Source: Pseudomonas asiatica | GTDB taxonomy: Bacteria > Pseudomonadota > Gammaproteobacteria > Pseudomonadales > Pseudomonadaceae | Direction of reading: 5' to 3' | NCBI RefSeq assembly: GCF_009932335.1 | Contig: NZ_BLJF01000001.1 | Coordinates: forward strand, 1,426,001-1,490,000 | Length of the DNA: 64,000 nucleotides | Part shown: positions 35,034-44,428 of the stretch, in pieces | Position numbering within the stretch: position 1 is the first letter of the stretch | Layout: each line of letters begins with the position of its first letter | The notes under the pieces: generated by a model | Seen by the model: only the letters and a program-made list of their open reading frames with translations | What the model was told of the DNA's origin: nothing | Databases searched by the model: none | Translations under genes and position numbers: made by a program

Positions 35034-35259
35034 GGCAATCCCTTGTCGGAGTGGTAAGCGCGCTTTGCACAACTGAGCCACTGATGCCACAAAGGTTCAC
35101 TGTCGCTTCTGGTTGTGAAAGGTGTCCAGCAACGGCCCGGAAGTGCTAGCGGCTACACCGTCGGGTCTCAAGAAAAGTGCTGCGCACAGGGGCCCGCTCT
35201 TGCTGACACTGCCGAATCAAGAGAGATTAGTTAAGTTATCCAAATTCGATAACTTTCCT

Positions 35260-35646
35260 AATCTTGGTATAAGTCAGGAGTGGGGCAAGCATTCATGGGA
35301 TGTAGCCTCGCAGAGCCCCATCACCAGCGCTGATGTCGAAACCGCTTCAGAGCAGGCCATTGCCACACTGGATGAGAGCTTCTTCCGGGTGCGCTTTGAC
35401 CGCCTTACGCTTGCGGAAAAGAAGTACCTGCGTGGCATGGCGGATCTGGGGGCCGGCCCTCATCGTTCTGGTGATATCGCCGCCAGCCTGGCGCGGAAGG
35501 TTTCCACGCTCGCACCACTGCGCAGTGCATTGATCGAGAAAGGGATGATCTACAGCCCGAACCACGGTGATACGGCGTTCACTGTGCCGCTTTTCGATGA
35601 GTTCATGCGGCGTATCATGCCGGGCGATGATTGGCGGATGGGCTAG
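35260..35646 (+). pseudogene. 3' remnant of an ATPase with C-terminal winged helix
   Basis: From QEWGKHSWDVASQSPI onward the frame reads like the C-terminal part of AAA/P-loop ATPases: ALDE-like segment ATLDESFFRVRFDRLT, EKKYLRGMADLGAGPHRSGDIA, and HGDTAFTVPLFDEFMRRIMP. The ATPase core is missing; upstream sequence (35122-35260) does not continue it. It is probably a remnant of the same deletion or rearrangement that removed most of the OPT gene. Confidence 0.7.
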
Positions 35647-35744
35647 CCTGCTTTACGGCGCTGCAAGCCGCAACCACAGGCAACGCTCCTCGGCCGGGAC
35701 GCAAAAGCGTACCCGGCGCGAGCGCACGCACACCACGGTTCATT

Positions 35745-36716
35745 TCAGCCCGACCGCCCAAACCGCTTGCGATACTCCGCCGGCGTAACCCCCACATGCT
35801 TCACGAACGCCCGCCGCAACGTATCCGCATTGGCAAACCCGCACAGCGCCGCCACCTGCTTCGGTGGCTCTCGCCCAGCCTCCAGCCGCGCCCGCGCAGC
35901 ATTCACCCGCGCCAGCTCCACCCACGCGGCCGGGGTCATCCCCACATCACTCTGAAACACCCGCGCAAAATGCCTCGGGCTCAGCCCAACCCGCGCAGCC
36001 AGGCTGGCAACCCCGTGGTCCACTGCAGGGTTGGCGGCCACGTAACGCTGCAACCCCTGCAATGCCGAACGCCCGACCGGTGATGTCCCACCTTGCCGGC
36101 TGAACTGCAGCTGCCCGCCAGGCCGCTTGAAGTACATCACCAGGTGCCCGGCAACCTGCTTGGCAATATCCCGCCCCAGGTCTTCTTCCACCAGGGCCAG
36201 CGCCAGGTCCAACCCGGCCGTTACCCCCGCAGCGGTACGCAGGTTGCCGTCATGCACCTGAATGGCATCGGCATCCACCTGCACCCGCGGATAACGCTCG
36301 GCCAACGGCTGCGCCACCGCCCAATGGGTGGTCACACGCCGTTCATCCAGCAACCCGGCAGCCGCCAGGGCAAACGCCCCCGTGCACACCGAGCCGTAAC
36401 GTCGGCAAGCGCCCGCGCGTTGCTGCAGCCAGTCGAGAATGCCGGGGCGCAGGTATTGCTCGGCAGCCTGCGGTGTGCCGGCGACCAGCAGGGTGTCGAT
36501 GGCTTCCAGGTCTTCGCCGATCCAGCCGTCGGCGACCAGGCGTGTACCGGAAGAGCTCACCAGCGGCCCCGGTTCGCAAGCCAGCAACAGCAGGCGATAG
36601 GCGTCACGGCCGGCCTGGCGGTTGGCTTCGGCGAATACATCGAGCGGGCCGCAGGCATCCAGCAGTTGTACGCCGGGCATGGCCAGTATGGCGACCGTGA
36701 TGGGGGCAGAGGGCAT
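35745..36716 (-). CDS. GlxA/FtrA-type AraC-family regulator
   Basis: 323 residues. An N-terminal DJ-1/PfpI-like domain (1-190) carries VAILAMPGVQLLDACGPLDVF and the GSVCTGAFALAAAGLLDERRVTTHW nucleophile-elbow-type segment. A C-terminal AraC HTH pair (220-320) contains SLAARVGLSPRHFARVFQ and ALCGFANADTLRRAFVKH. Such regulators sense small molecules and activate adjacent genes. It is divergent from the HD-domain gene, which it probably regulates. Confidence 0.9.
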   Translation of the reverse strand: MPSAPITVAILAMPGVQLLDACGPLDVFAEANRQAGRDAYRLLLLACEPGPLVSSSGTRLVADGWIGEDLEAIDTLLVAGTPQAAEQYLRPGILDWLQQRAGACRRYGSVCTGAFALAAAGLLDERRVTTHWAVAQPLAERYPRVQVDADAIQVHDGNLRTAAGVTAGLDLALALVEEDLGRDIAKQVAGHLVMYFKRPGGQLQFSRQGGTSPVGRSALQGLQRYVAANPAVDHGVASLAARVGLSPRHFARVFQSDVGMTPAAWVELARVNAARARLEAGREPPKQVAALCGFANADTLRRAFVKHVGVTPAEYRKRFGRSG

Positions 36717-36846
36717 GGTGGCTCCGGGCGTTGCGCCGCAAGTCCGTAATCCGCCGACAATGGCAGTATTTGGCTGTACAAGTCAATTGAGGACATTGGC
36801 CCATGACCGCAGACTGGGCTCGTCATCAACCCACCCAGGAGCGACC

Positions 36847-37488
36847 ATGTCCTCATCCATCGCCGGTATCCAGGTGCCCGACAGCGCCATGGCTCGGGAA
36901 ATCACCGAGCTCGTCCGTGACACGGCTTCCCCTTTGCTGTTCCACCACTCCAGCCGGGTGTTCTACTTCGCGGCCCTTGCCGGGCAGCGGCTTGGGCTGC
37001 GTTACGACAGTGAACTGCTGTACGCAGGCTGCATGTTCCATGACATGGGCCTGACCCATCAGCACAGCAGCGATTGCTGCCGCTTCGAGGTGGACGGTGC
37101 CAATGCGGCGCGCGATTTCCTCCAGCGCCACGGCGTGGACGAGCGCGATGTCGAGCGTGTGTGGACGGCGATCGCGCTGCATACCACGCCGGGCATTCCA
37201 GAGCACATGCACCCGCTGATCGCCCTGGTCACGGCGGGGGTGGAGACCGATGTGCTGGGGCTGCACCACGAAGGGCTGGAAATTGCCGCACGGGACGCCG
37301 TGGTCCAGGCGCACCCGCGTGGGGAAAGGTTCAAGGAGGCGATCATTCAGGCGTTTTACGACGGCATCCGGCACAAGCCGCAGACCACGTTTGGCAACGT
37401 GAAGGCGGATGTGATCGCGGACAAGGAGCCTGCATTCCGGCCTGGGAATTTCTGCAGCGTCATTCGGCAGTCCTGCTGGGCGAGCTGA
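36847..37488 (+). CDS. HD-domain protein, cyanamide hydratase-like
   Basis: 213 residues; start ATG at 36847 with AGGAG seven bases upstream. The metal site of the HD superfamily shows as FHHSSRV (first His), HD at 65-66 in CMFHDMGLTHQH, and HTTPGIPEHMHPL later. Length and pattern match HD proteins related to cyanamide hydratase rather than phosphodiesterases. The substrate is unknown. The divergent GlxA-type regulator is its likely controller. Confidence 0.8.
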   Translation: MSSSIAGIQVPDSAMAREITELVRDTASPLLFHHSSRVFYFAALAGQRLGLRYDSELLYAGCMFHDMGLTHQHSSDCCRFEVDGANAARDFLQRHGVDERDVERVWTAIALHTTPGIPEHMHPLIALVTAGVETDVLGLHHEGLEIAARDAVVQAHPRGERFKEAIIQAFYDGIRHKPQTTFGNVKADVIADKEPAFRPGNFCSVIRQSCWAS

Positions 37489-37507
37489 GTAAAGCGGGCT
37501 GGTGCTG

Positions 37508-37592
37508 CCGGTGTTCGCAGGCCCTGGTGCCTGTCAGCTAAACAGATTGGGGTCGCTTTGCGGCCCTTCGCGGGCGTGCCCGCTCCCACAGG
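37508..37592. repeat. Degenerate REP pair
   Basis: A partial GCCGGTGTTCGCAGG half and an intact TTCGCGGGCGTGCCCGCTCCCACAGG REP lie between the HD-domain gene and the nucleotidase. Nothing else is visible in the gap. Confidence 0.65.
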
Positions 37593-37604
37593 TTGCGCAT
37601 CAGA

Positions 37605-38591
37605 TCAAACCGGTGCTATCGAAGTGGGAGCTGGCTCGTCGAACGCAGAGTCCGCCGCCGAGCGCTCGCGATTCGCCACCCCGAACGGCACATGCACCAT
37701 CGGCAAATCCCCCGCCGGTGATTGCAAATGGCTGCGTTGGTCATCAAAGAACACATGCGGCTTCAGTATCGACAGCACCCTGGGTTTTTCCATCCCGCCC
37801 AGAAAGAAGCACTCGTCCGGCGATACGCCCCAGTCCTTCAGCGTCGTCACCACCCGCTCATGCGAAGGGGCATTGCGCGCCGTCACGATGGCAATCCGCA
37901 AGATGCGCTTGTACGCCGGGTCTTCGGCCAACTTGCGGTCCTCGAGCATGCGAATCAGCGAAAGCTTGCGGTACAGGTCCGCCAAGGGCCCCGGCGAATG
38001 CGGGATCCCCTTGCGCACACGTTCATGCTCCTGAAACTCGTCCAGGTTGTCGTCGCGCTTGTACACGCGCTCGGCCTCGTCATCGGCAATCACCCCGTCA
38101 AAGTCGAAGGCCACCCGCAATTCGGTGTCGATCTCGTCATCGTAGATGCGCGTCGGCAGCACCCGCCCGGCCGGGTAGTTGGCGTCGATGGCTTTCTGTA
38201 CATCTTCCTCGTTGGCACTGAGGAACAGCGAGGCATTGAATGCCGGGATGTACTCGTAGGGCGAGCGGCCCGACATGAATGCCGCGCGGGTGATGTCCAG
38301 CTGGTAGTGGTTGATCGAGCGAAACACCCGCAGGCCGGTCTCCGGCGAATTGCGCGACAGCAGCACCACCTCCACCGGCAACTGCTCGGGGAAGGCCTGG
38401 TTGATGCTCAGGAAGCGGCGAATGAACGGGAACGCCACGCCCTTGGGGAAGGGTTCGTCCAGGTTCTGCTGCTGGTGCTGACGGTAAGCCTCGACGCCCT
38501 CGGTCTGGTAGATGTCGTCCGAGACGGTGAGGTCGAACAGCGCACTCGAAGCAACGCCGATGACCAGTTTCTGTTCGATGGGGTAGGGCAT
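37605..38591 (-). CDS. 5'-nucleotidase (cytosolic NT5C1-like family)
   Basis: 328 residues, with VIGVASSALFDLTVSDDIYQ at the N-terminus as in the PF06189-type 5'-nucleotidases, and LRVAFDFDGVIADDEAERVY where the family has its nucleophile Asp motif (DxDGV). Downstream blocks IAIVTARNAPSHERV and FFLGGMEKPRVL fit the haloacid-dehalogenase-like fold. It should dephosphorylate nucleoside monophosphates in the cytoplasm. The gene stands alone. Confidence 0.85.
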   Translation of the reverse strand: MPYPIEQKLVIGVASSALFDLTVSDDIYQTEGVEAYRQHQQQNLDEPFPKGVAFPFIRRFLSINQAFPEQLPVEVVLLSRNSPETGLRVFRSINHYQLDITRAAFMSGRSPYEYIPAFNASLFLSANEEDVQKAIDANYPAGRVLPTRIYDDEIDTELRVAFDFDGVIADDEAERVYKRDDNLDEFQEHERVRKGIPHSPGPLADLYRKLSLIRMLEDRKLAEDPAYKRILRIAIVTARNAPSHERVVTTLKDWGVSPDECFFLGGMEKPRVLSILKPHVFFDDQRSHLQSPAGDLPMVHVPFGVANRERSAADSAFDEPAPTSIAPV

Positions 38592-38673
38592 GAAACAACT
38601 CCTGCGTGAGCTGAAGGCAAGTGTACCCGTGCGCTGTGACGAAAGCCCTCAGTACCCACAGGCGCTATCGGCA

Positions 38674-39165
38674 TCAGATGAGGATGTAGTCACTACGCAC
38701 CATCAGCGGCTCATGCGCCCCTTCGACCAGGTGCACGAACTGCCCTGCCACCTGGTCGATCGCCAGGCAGTCGTCGACATCCAGCAAGGCATCGGTATGC
38801 GGCTTCAGCCAGTCCGCCTGCATGCGTTGCTTGCCCAGGGCCTTGGCCTCGGTCTTGCTGTGGGCGGTGACCAGCAGGTAGCGGTGGGCCTCGCCGAATA
38901 CTTCGCGTTCATAACCACCGAGGTTGATGAAGTACAGGCGCAGCGCACCGGGGGCGGGGGCGTGCGGGCGCAGTTCGATGCGCTGGCCGTCGACACCATG
39001 CACTTCCAGCCATGAATCGATGTGCAAACCTTTCGGGCTGCCGAACCAGGCCTGGCGCAACTGCGGGTAGGCCTGTTCGAAGGTGTCGGCCAGGGCGAAC
39101 ACCACATCGTGAACTTCGATCTTGGCGCCGGGGTGGCGGCCTCCGAGCATGACGACGTAAAGCAT
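38674..39165 (-). CDS. DUF1543 domain protein
   Basis: 163 residues from the ATG at 39165 (AAGGA upstream). The N-terminal block MLYVVMLGGRHPGAKIEVHDVVFALADT and the C-terminal DDCLAIDQVAG are typical of DUF1543. No membrane or signal segment. No activity known. It stands alone between the nucleotidase and a BIME. Confidence 0.75.
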   Translation of the reverse strand: MLYVVMLGGRHPGAKIEVHDVVFALADTFEQAYPQLRQAWFGSPKGLHIDSWLEVHGVDGQRIELRPHAPAPGALRLYFINLGGYEREVFGEAHRYLLVTAHSKTEAKALGKQRMQADWLKPHTDALLDVDDCLAIDQVAGQFVHLVEGAHEPLMVRSDYILI

Positions 39166-39244
39166 GGGCGGTCCTTTGCATGGTGGATGTAAAAGTGCGG
39201 CATTGTACTGCCAGATCAGCGGATGCCGCATGGATCCAGTGGCC

Positions 39245-39366
39245 CCTTGTAGGAGCGGCCTTGTGTCGCGAAAGGGCCGCAAAGCGGCCCCTGGATTTCA
39301 GCAACTGTGCATAGTCTGTTGGGGCTGCTCTGCAGCCCTTTCGCGACACAAGGCCGCTCCTACAAG
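39245..39366. repeat. BIME: facing REPs (GGAGCGGCCTTGTGTCGCG type)
   Basis: CTTGTAGGAGCGGCC and TTGTGTCGCG face their exact inverse (CGCGACACAAGGCCGC...) with an inner GGCCGCAAAGCGGCC hairpin. The far end supplies the TAG stop codon of the disrupted LysR gene (39360-39362). Confidence 0.85.
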
Positions 39367-40268
39367 GCGCTGGGCATGCCTGACAGTTGCTCCACCAGAA
39401 AATCCACGAACACCCGCACCCGCGCCGGCATCGCCGGGCCGCCGACGAACACCGCATGGATCGGCTCGCGATCACCGGGGTTGTACGCCTGCAGCAACGG
39501 CACCAGCTGCCCGTTGGCCAGGTCATCGGCCACGGTAAAGGTACCGATGCGCGCCACGCCGGCGCCGAGCCTGGCCAACTGCGCCAGGGCCTCGCCGCTG
39601 CTGCATTCGATATTGCCCGTCACCTTCAATGAAAACGCCTGCCCGTCGCGACGGAACGGCCAGTCGGGTGCGGCGCGGCGGAAGTTGAAACGCAGGCAGT
39701 TGTGCCGGGCCAGGTCCTCTGGCACAAGCGGCGTACCGCAGCGCGCCAGGTACTCGGGCTAGGCGACGATCACCTGGCCGGTTTCGCCAATGGCACGGGC
39801 GCTCAACGAGCTGTCCGGCAGGTGGCCGAAGCGCAGCGCCACATCGGCCTGGCCGCCGAGAATGTCGGCCACTTCGTCGCTGAGGGTAAGGTCGACCAGC
39901 ACCTGCGGGTAGCGCGCGCTGAACGCCGCCAGCAACGGCACCACGGTCAGCCGGCCATGGCCCAGTGCTGCGCTGACCCGCAAGCGCCCGCGGGGCACAC
40001 CCTGGTCGGTGATGGCCTCTTCCACTTCGAGCATGTCGGCCAGCACCCGCCGTGCACCGCGCAGATACGCTTCGCCCTCAGGCGTGAGGGTGATCGCCCG
40101 GGTGGTACGCAGCAGCAGGCGGGTGCCCAGGCGCTGTTCGGTCCGCGCGAGGATGCGGCTCACCGCCGACGGCGTCAGGCCCAGCGCGCGGGCGGCGGCG
40201 GACAGGCTACCCTCCTGGGCCACCTTGGCAAAGATTTCCATCTCTCCGGATCTTCCACTGAAGTCCAT
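39360..40268 (-). pseudogene. LysR-family regulator broken by an in-frame stop
   Basis: The frame starts at 40268 (FSGRSGEMEIFAKVAQEGSLSAAARALG, a LysR helix-turn-helix) and runs to VIVA, then meets TAG at 39759-39761. After it the same frame continues as PEYLARCGTPLVPEDLARHNC through the rest of a normal LysR effector domain to a stop at 39360. The usual residue at the break is Ser (TCG), so one base at 39760 explains it. The length without the stop (about 302 residues) is normal. It is divergent from an MFS exporter, which it may have regulated; an isolated N-terminal fragment could still bind DNA. Confidence 0.85.
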
Positions 40269-40362
40269 TTGTGCCTCTTTGGCAAAGGTGGTTCGCAAAA
40301 ATGCAGTCTAGTGCGGCTCAGCTTCGGATCGTAGCATTTGCAGCACAGATAAGGAGCTTGCC

Positions 40363-41538
40363 ATGCGTATCAATCCACCTCTTGTCGCGCTCGCCATCGG
40401 TGCCTTCGGCATCGGTGTCACCGAGTTCGCCCCCATGGGCATGTTACCCAGCATCGCCACCGATCTTGGCGTCTCCATCCCAGCAGCCGGGCTGTTGGTC
40501 AGTGCCTATGCAATCGGTGTGCTGATCGGTGCACCGCTGATGACCCTGGCCACGGTGAAGATCCCGCGGCGTTACCTGCTGATCGGGTTGATGGCCATCT
40601 TCACCCTCGGCAACCTGATGTCGGCCCTGGCCAGCGACTATGCCAGCCTGCTGGTCGCCCGTGTGGTCACCTCGCTGAACCACGGTGCGTTCTTCGGCAT
40701 CGGCTCTATCGTCGCGGCCAGCGTGGTGCCGCCCGAGAAGCGCGCCGGTGCCGTGGCCGCCATGTTCATGGGGTTGACCCTGGCCACCATCGGCGGTGTG
40801 CCGCTGGCGACCTGGTTCGGTGAAATGCTGGGGTGGCGTACGGCGTTCTGGGGCATCGCCGGGCTCGGCTTGGTGGCAATGACAACCCTCTGGTACGCAC
40901 TACCCGATGTGCCGTCGCCCAAGGGTGGCGGGGCCATGGCCGAAATCCGCGTGCTGGGCCACGGGCCGGTGCTGGCGGCGTTGCTGCTGACCGTGGTGGG
41001 CTCCAGTGCGATGTTCACGGTATTCACCTATATCGCGCCGATCCTGCAGAGCGAGGCGGCAGCGTCCACCACCTTCGTCACGGCCATGCTGGTGTTGTTC
41101 GGTGTCGGCCTGACCTTGGGCAACGTGTGGGGTGGCAAGGCCGCGGACCGCTCGATCGACCGTACCCTGATGCTGTCGTTGGCCGTGCTGATTGCGGTGT
41201 TGCTGGTGTTCCCGCTGGTGATGGACTGGCCGCTGCCGACTGCGCTGGCGATCCTGGTGTGGGGCGCTGCCAGCTTTGCCCTGGTGCCGCCGCTGCAAAT
41301 GCGGGTGATGGAGGCGGCCAAGGATGCGCCCAACCTGGCGTCGGCGGTGAATATTGGTGCGTTCAACCTGGGTAACGCGATAGGTGCGGCGCTGGGTGGA
41401 GCGGTGATCAATGCCGGGCTTGGGTATTCGGCGGTTTCCCTGGCGGGGGCGGCGATGGCGGTTTTGGGCCTGGTGATGGTGCTGCTGTTCGCTTGGCGGG
41501 GGCGGGCGGGGGCTGCGGCGAGTCAAGTTGCTGTGTAA
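40363..41538 (+). CDS. MFS exporter, DHA1 (AraJ-like) family
   Basis: 391 residues with about twelve membrane segments and a strong ribosome site (AAGGAG nine bases before the ATG). DHA1 features: GIGVTEFAPMGMLPSIATDLGVSIPAAGLLVSAYAIGV at the start and GALGG-type C-terminal helices. It probably exports a sugar or drug. It is divergent from the disrupted LysR gene, so its own expression may be altered by that mutation. Confidence 0.85.
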   Translation: MRINPPLVALAIGAFGIGVTEFAPMGMLPSIATDLGVSIPAAGLLVSAYAIGVLIGAPLMTLATVKIPRRYLLIGLMAIFTLGNLMSALASDYASLLVARVVTSLNHGAFFGIGSIVAASVVPPEKRAGAVAAMFMGLTLATIGGVPLATWFGEMLGWRTAFWGIAGLGLVAMTTLWYALPDVPSPKGGGAMAEIRVLGHGPVLAALLLTVVGSSAMFTVFTYIAPILQSEAAASTTFVTAMLVLFGVGLTLGNVWGGKAADRSIDRTLMLSLAVLIAVLLVFPLVMDWPLPTALAILVWGAASFALVPPLQMRVMEAAKDAPNLASAVNIGAFNLGNAIGAALGGAVINAGLGYSAVSLAGAAMAVLGLVMVLLFAWRGRAGAAASQVAV

Positions 41539-41554
41539 CAGGTGGAGATCTTCG

Positions 41555-41656
41555 GGGGCGCTTTGCGCCCCATCGCGACACAAGGCCGCTCCTACAGGAA
41601 ACCGCGATTCCTTGTAGGAGCGGCCTTGTGTCGCGATGGGCTGCAAGGCAGCCCCA
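41555..41656. repeat. BIME: facing REPs
   Basis: TCGCGACACAAGGCCGC with CTCCTACAGG faces its inverse across a short spacer. It lies between the converging exporter and GST genes. Confidence 0.85.
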
Positions 41657-41668
41657 CAGTCTTGCCCA

Positions 41669-42292
41669 TCACGGCGTACCGTTGCGGCCATGCAGGTGAT
41701 AGGCAGGGCGCTCGCTCAGCCGCTCGTAATAGTCGCGCACGGCCGGCAGGTGCGGGTGCTCGAAGGGCGTTTCGAACCAGCGGTTGACCGACAGGCCAAT
41801 GGGGATGTCGGCCAAGGTGAACTGGCTGCCGGCCACGTAGGCACCGGTGCTTGCCAGCTGGCGGTCGAGAATGTGCATGTAGCGCGCCCAGTCCGCGCAG
41901 CCGGCGGCCAGGGCCTGTGGGTCCTGGTGGGCCGGCGAATGCCTGACCAGCGACATGAACGCGTAGCTCCAGGAACGGTTGAGGTCCGAGGCCTGCCAGT
42001 CGATCCACTGGTCGATCCTGGCCCGCGCCTGCGCCTCGCCCGGGTAGAACGCGGTGGCACCATAGCGCGTGGCCAGGTAGCGGATGATGCTGTTGGATTC
42101 CCACAGGGTGAAGTCGCCATCCTGGATCACCGGGATCATGGCGTTCGGGTTCAACGCAAGGAATTCGGCGCTGTCCGTGGGCTTGAAGCCCGCCCCCCAG
42201 TCTTCGCGCTCGAACGCGACCTCGAACTCGGCGCATGCCCACAGGACTTTTCGCACATTGATGGAGGAGGCTCTGCCCAATATCCGTAGCAT
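41669..42292 (-). CDS. Glutathione S-transferase
   Basis: 207 residues. I chose the ATG at 42292 because AAGG lies eight bases upstream; the ATG at 42301 sits too close. The N-terminal thioredoxin-like domain has [46 protein letters not shown], and Ser in place of the catalytic Cys/Tyr at residue 9-10 of the family. The C-terminal helical domain has [12 protein letters not shown] cytosolic GST of unknown substrate. Confidence 0.85.
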   Translation of the reverse strand: MLRILGRASSINVRKVLWACAEFEVAFEREDWGAGFKPTDSAEFLALNPNAMIPVIQDGDFTLWESNSIIRYLATRYGATAFYPGEAQARARIDQWIDWQASDLNRSWSYAFMSLVRHSPAHQDPQALAAGCADWARYMHILDRQLASTGAYVAGSQFTLADIPIGLSVNRWFETPFEHPHLPAVRDYYERLSERPAYHLHGRNGTP

Positions 42293-42489
42293 GATGTTCA
42301 TCCTTGTGAGGGGGGATTGATCGTCCGTCACTGCCGCTTGCCGGTCAAGAGCCAGCGGGGTGGCGGAGCGTCCTCTTTGTAGGGTTCTTGTAGTCCATTT
42401 CCGAAAGTAAGCCTTTCCACCCCCAAGGTTATTGTGGCGGGGCAGGCAGCGCCCTAGTCTCGGCACGCTCGTAACCCGAGGAAATGGAC

Positions 42490-42792
42490 ATGGACAAAGA
42501 CACTCCGAAAGAAAGCGGCAATCTCAATGTCGTGCGTGCAGCGGGCCGTTTTGGCAACGGCGGTGCCGAACTGGTGCAGATGAACGCGCAATTGCCGATG
42601 CGCACGGCATTGATGGAGGCCTCGAGCATCATGGGCTGTATTACCGAACTCACCCGCAAGGCCATCGACCGGCCCGGTGACCGCAAGGCGATGATGCAGG
42701 CCACGTACTACCTGGCAGGCATGGCCAAGGCGCTGATCGACGGCCAGTTGCAGCAGTTGCGCCAGGCTCGGGGAGGCGAGCAGGAGCCTTAG
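42490..42792 (+). CDS. DUF3077-type small protein
   Basis: 100 residues. GAGGAA lies nine bases before the ATG at 42490; the ATG at 42484 is too close. The core [21 protein letters not shown] followed by [15 protein letters not shown] is characteristic of the Pseudomonas DUF3077 family. Function unknown. It precedes the membrane-protein gene at 42871 on the same strand. Confidence 0.7.
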   Translation: MDKDTPKESGNLNVVRAAGRFGNGGAELVQMNAQLPMRTALMEASSIMGCITELTRKAIDRPGDRKAMMQATYYLAGMAKALIDGQLQQLRQARGGEQEP

Positions 42793-42870
42793 TCAGGCTT
42801 GCCTGGGGACCATGAACTTGGCACCCTTGGTCAGTTTGAATCTCTGTATCACGACAGAAGGAAGTTCGCA

Positions 42871-43593
42871 TTGAGCTGGGACAAGGTGGGGAAACTCCTC
42901 GTAGCCGTGCTGCTTGGCCTGATGGTCCTGCTGGCCGCCTATGGGTTGCTCAGGGGTAACCCGCGCCTGGAGGCATCGCTGACCTATGCCTACCTCACCT
43001 ATCCCAGCCAGTTCAGCGAACGCATCACCAAAGCCAGTGAACAGCTCAAGTACGAGCAGTTGCAGGGGCGTATCAATGCCATCAGCGAGGGCGGGCTGAG
43101 CCACGATCAGGTCGAGCGGCTGATCGAAATGGCCCAGGCGCCGTATGCCCAGCTGTTCGCCAAGCCCTTCGAGGCCGGGTTGGTCGACCACCGTACCGGT
43201 CTGCTCATCGAGCTGCGCAACCGTGGTGATGCGCAAGTGCGCCAGGTGAAAATCCGCCTGCCGGCGAAAGGCCTGGTGCAGGTGCGCGATGCAGCTGGCA
43301 ATGACACCATCGTGGAAACCTCCACCATGCAAGCGGATATCCCCACCATCGAGCCGGGTGGCGTATGCAAGGTATGGGTGTATTTCGATGCAGACTATTC
43401 GCAGATCCGCCAGGGCGGGGTCAGCATCAGTCACGCCGATGGCAAGGCTGACATACAGGTTTACCGCGAGGTCATCGGTTTCCCGGCCTGGGTGGCCCGC
43501 TACAGCCGCGAGCTGATGATGCTGCTGGGCGTATTGGCGGCCAGCGTTTTGGGCCTGGGGTATGCCTGCCTGTCGCGCCGTAACCCGCACTGA
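42871..43593 (+). CDS. Membrane-anchored hypothetical protein
   Basis: 240 residues if it begins at the TTG at 42871, which has AAGGAAG seven bases upstream; a TTG at 42799 would add 24 residues without a ribosome site. Membrane segments are at about 8-28 (LLVAVLLGLMVLLAAYGLL) and near the C-terminus (LMMLLGVLAASVLGLGYACL). The soluble region between them is of beta-type from about 90 to 200 (LLIELRNRGDAQVRQVKIRLP), probably on the periplasmic side. No family recognised. Confidence 0.6.
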   Translation: MSWDKVGKLLVAVLLGLMVLLAAYGLLRGNPRLEASLTYAYLTYPSQFSERITKASEQLKYEQLQGRINAISEGGLSHDQVERLIEMAQAPYAQLFAKPFEAGLVDHRTGLLIELRNRGDAQVRQVKIRLPAKGLVQVRDAAGNDTIVETSTMQADIPTIEPGGVCKVWVYFDADYSQIRQGGVSISHADGKADIQVYREVIGFPAWVARYSRELMMLLGVLAASVLGLGYACLSRRNPH

Positions 43594-43603
43594 ACGCCTC
43601 ACC

Positions 43604-43700
43604 AGTAGGAGCAGCCTTGTGCTGCGAAGAGGCCGGTACTGACTGAACATGTGTATCGCCTGTACCGGCCTCTTCGCAGCACAAGGCTGCTCCTACAAGG
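43604..43700. repeat. BIME flanking the RAYT gene, left copy
   Basis: AGTAGGAGCAGCCTTGTGCTG and GCGAAGAGGCCGGTAC face GTACCGGCCTCTTCGC and CAGCACAAGGCTGCTCC. The right half supplies the stop codon of the RAYT gene (CTACAAGGAG at 43693). This REP type differs from the others in the window but matches the pair at 44274-44370. Confidence 0.9.
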
Positions 43701-44172
43701 AGTTGTGCAGGCTGTCAGTGAGCCATACTGCGTCCCAGTGTGGATAATCGCCAATCTCTGCTACCAGGCCAGCCCGCAGAGGGTTGGCAACGATGTATCG
43801 GGCTACCTTGCGCACATCATCTTCCTGGCGCAGCGCTCGGTCATGAAACCCGCGTTGCCAGACTGGGCCCGGGCTCACGCCCGCCTTGCACAGTGCCGTA
43901 CCAGATCGCGATTTGAACTGTCGCATCAGGCTGCTCAATGTGACGGCACGCAGCTCCACCAGCCAATGCAAGTGGTCAGGCATCAGCACCCAGGCAAGTG
44001 AGCGGCAAGCGCCAAGGCGTTCCGTCTGCCTCAGCTCACTGATGACCAGGCGAGCTGTACGAAGATCCTGAAACAGTGGCTTGCGTGCATGGGTGACAGT
44101 GGTCAGCAGGTACAGCCTGCCAGGCTCTGAAAAACGCCCCCGACCTAGCCGGTTGGCCTCAGCACGATCCAT
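43693..44172 (-). CDS. REP-associated tyrosine transposase (RAYT)
   Basis: 159 residues with GAGGAA nine bases before the ATG. It has the IS200-like Y1 core: WVLMPDHLHWLVEL (the metal-binding HxH-type motif), and RKVARYIVANPLRAGLVAEIGDYPHWDAVW typical of RAYTs; the catalytic Tyr is that of RYIVANPLR. RAYTs are thought to cut and move the REPs beside them. The gene lies between two matching BIMEs. Confidence 0.9.
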   Translation of the reverse strand: MDRAEANRLGRGRFSEPGRLYLLTTVTHARKPLFQDLRTARLVISELRQTERLGACRSLAWVLMPDHLHWLVELRAVTLSSLMRQFKSRSGTALCKAGVSPGPVWQRGFHDRALRQEDDVRKVARYIVANPLRAGLVAEIGDYPHWDAVWLTDSLHNSL

Positions 44173-44273
44173 GTAATCTTCCTCGCATCCGTTCCGTGTG
44201 GGATACCTACAATAGAGATCCCAGACGCTACCGACGTTGGCAGATCGTTACCCGTTTTTTCAGTCATACACAT

Positions 44274-44370
44274 TTGTAGGAGCAGCCTTGTGCTGCGAAG
44301 AGGCCGGTACGAGCGATACACATGTTTGGTCAGTACCGGCCTCTTCGCAGCACAAGGCTGCTCCTACAGG
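44274..44370. repeat. BIME flanking the RAYT gene, right copy
   Basis: Same sequence type and arrangement as 43604-43700: CAGCCTTGTGCTGCGAAGAGG and GCCGGTAC facing their inverse. The shared REP type is the sign that this RAYT and these repeats belong together. Confidence 0.9.
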
Positions 44371-44428
44371 TCAGTGCCCAATGGCACTGGTAGTCAGTGA
44401 CTCGCCACGGGGTTGGTGTTCTTGCCGG

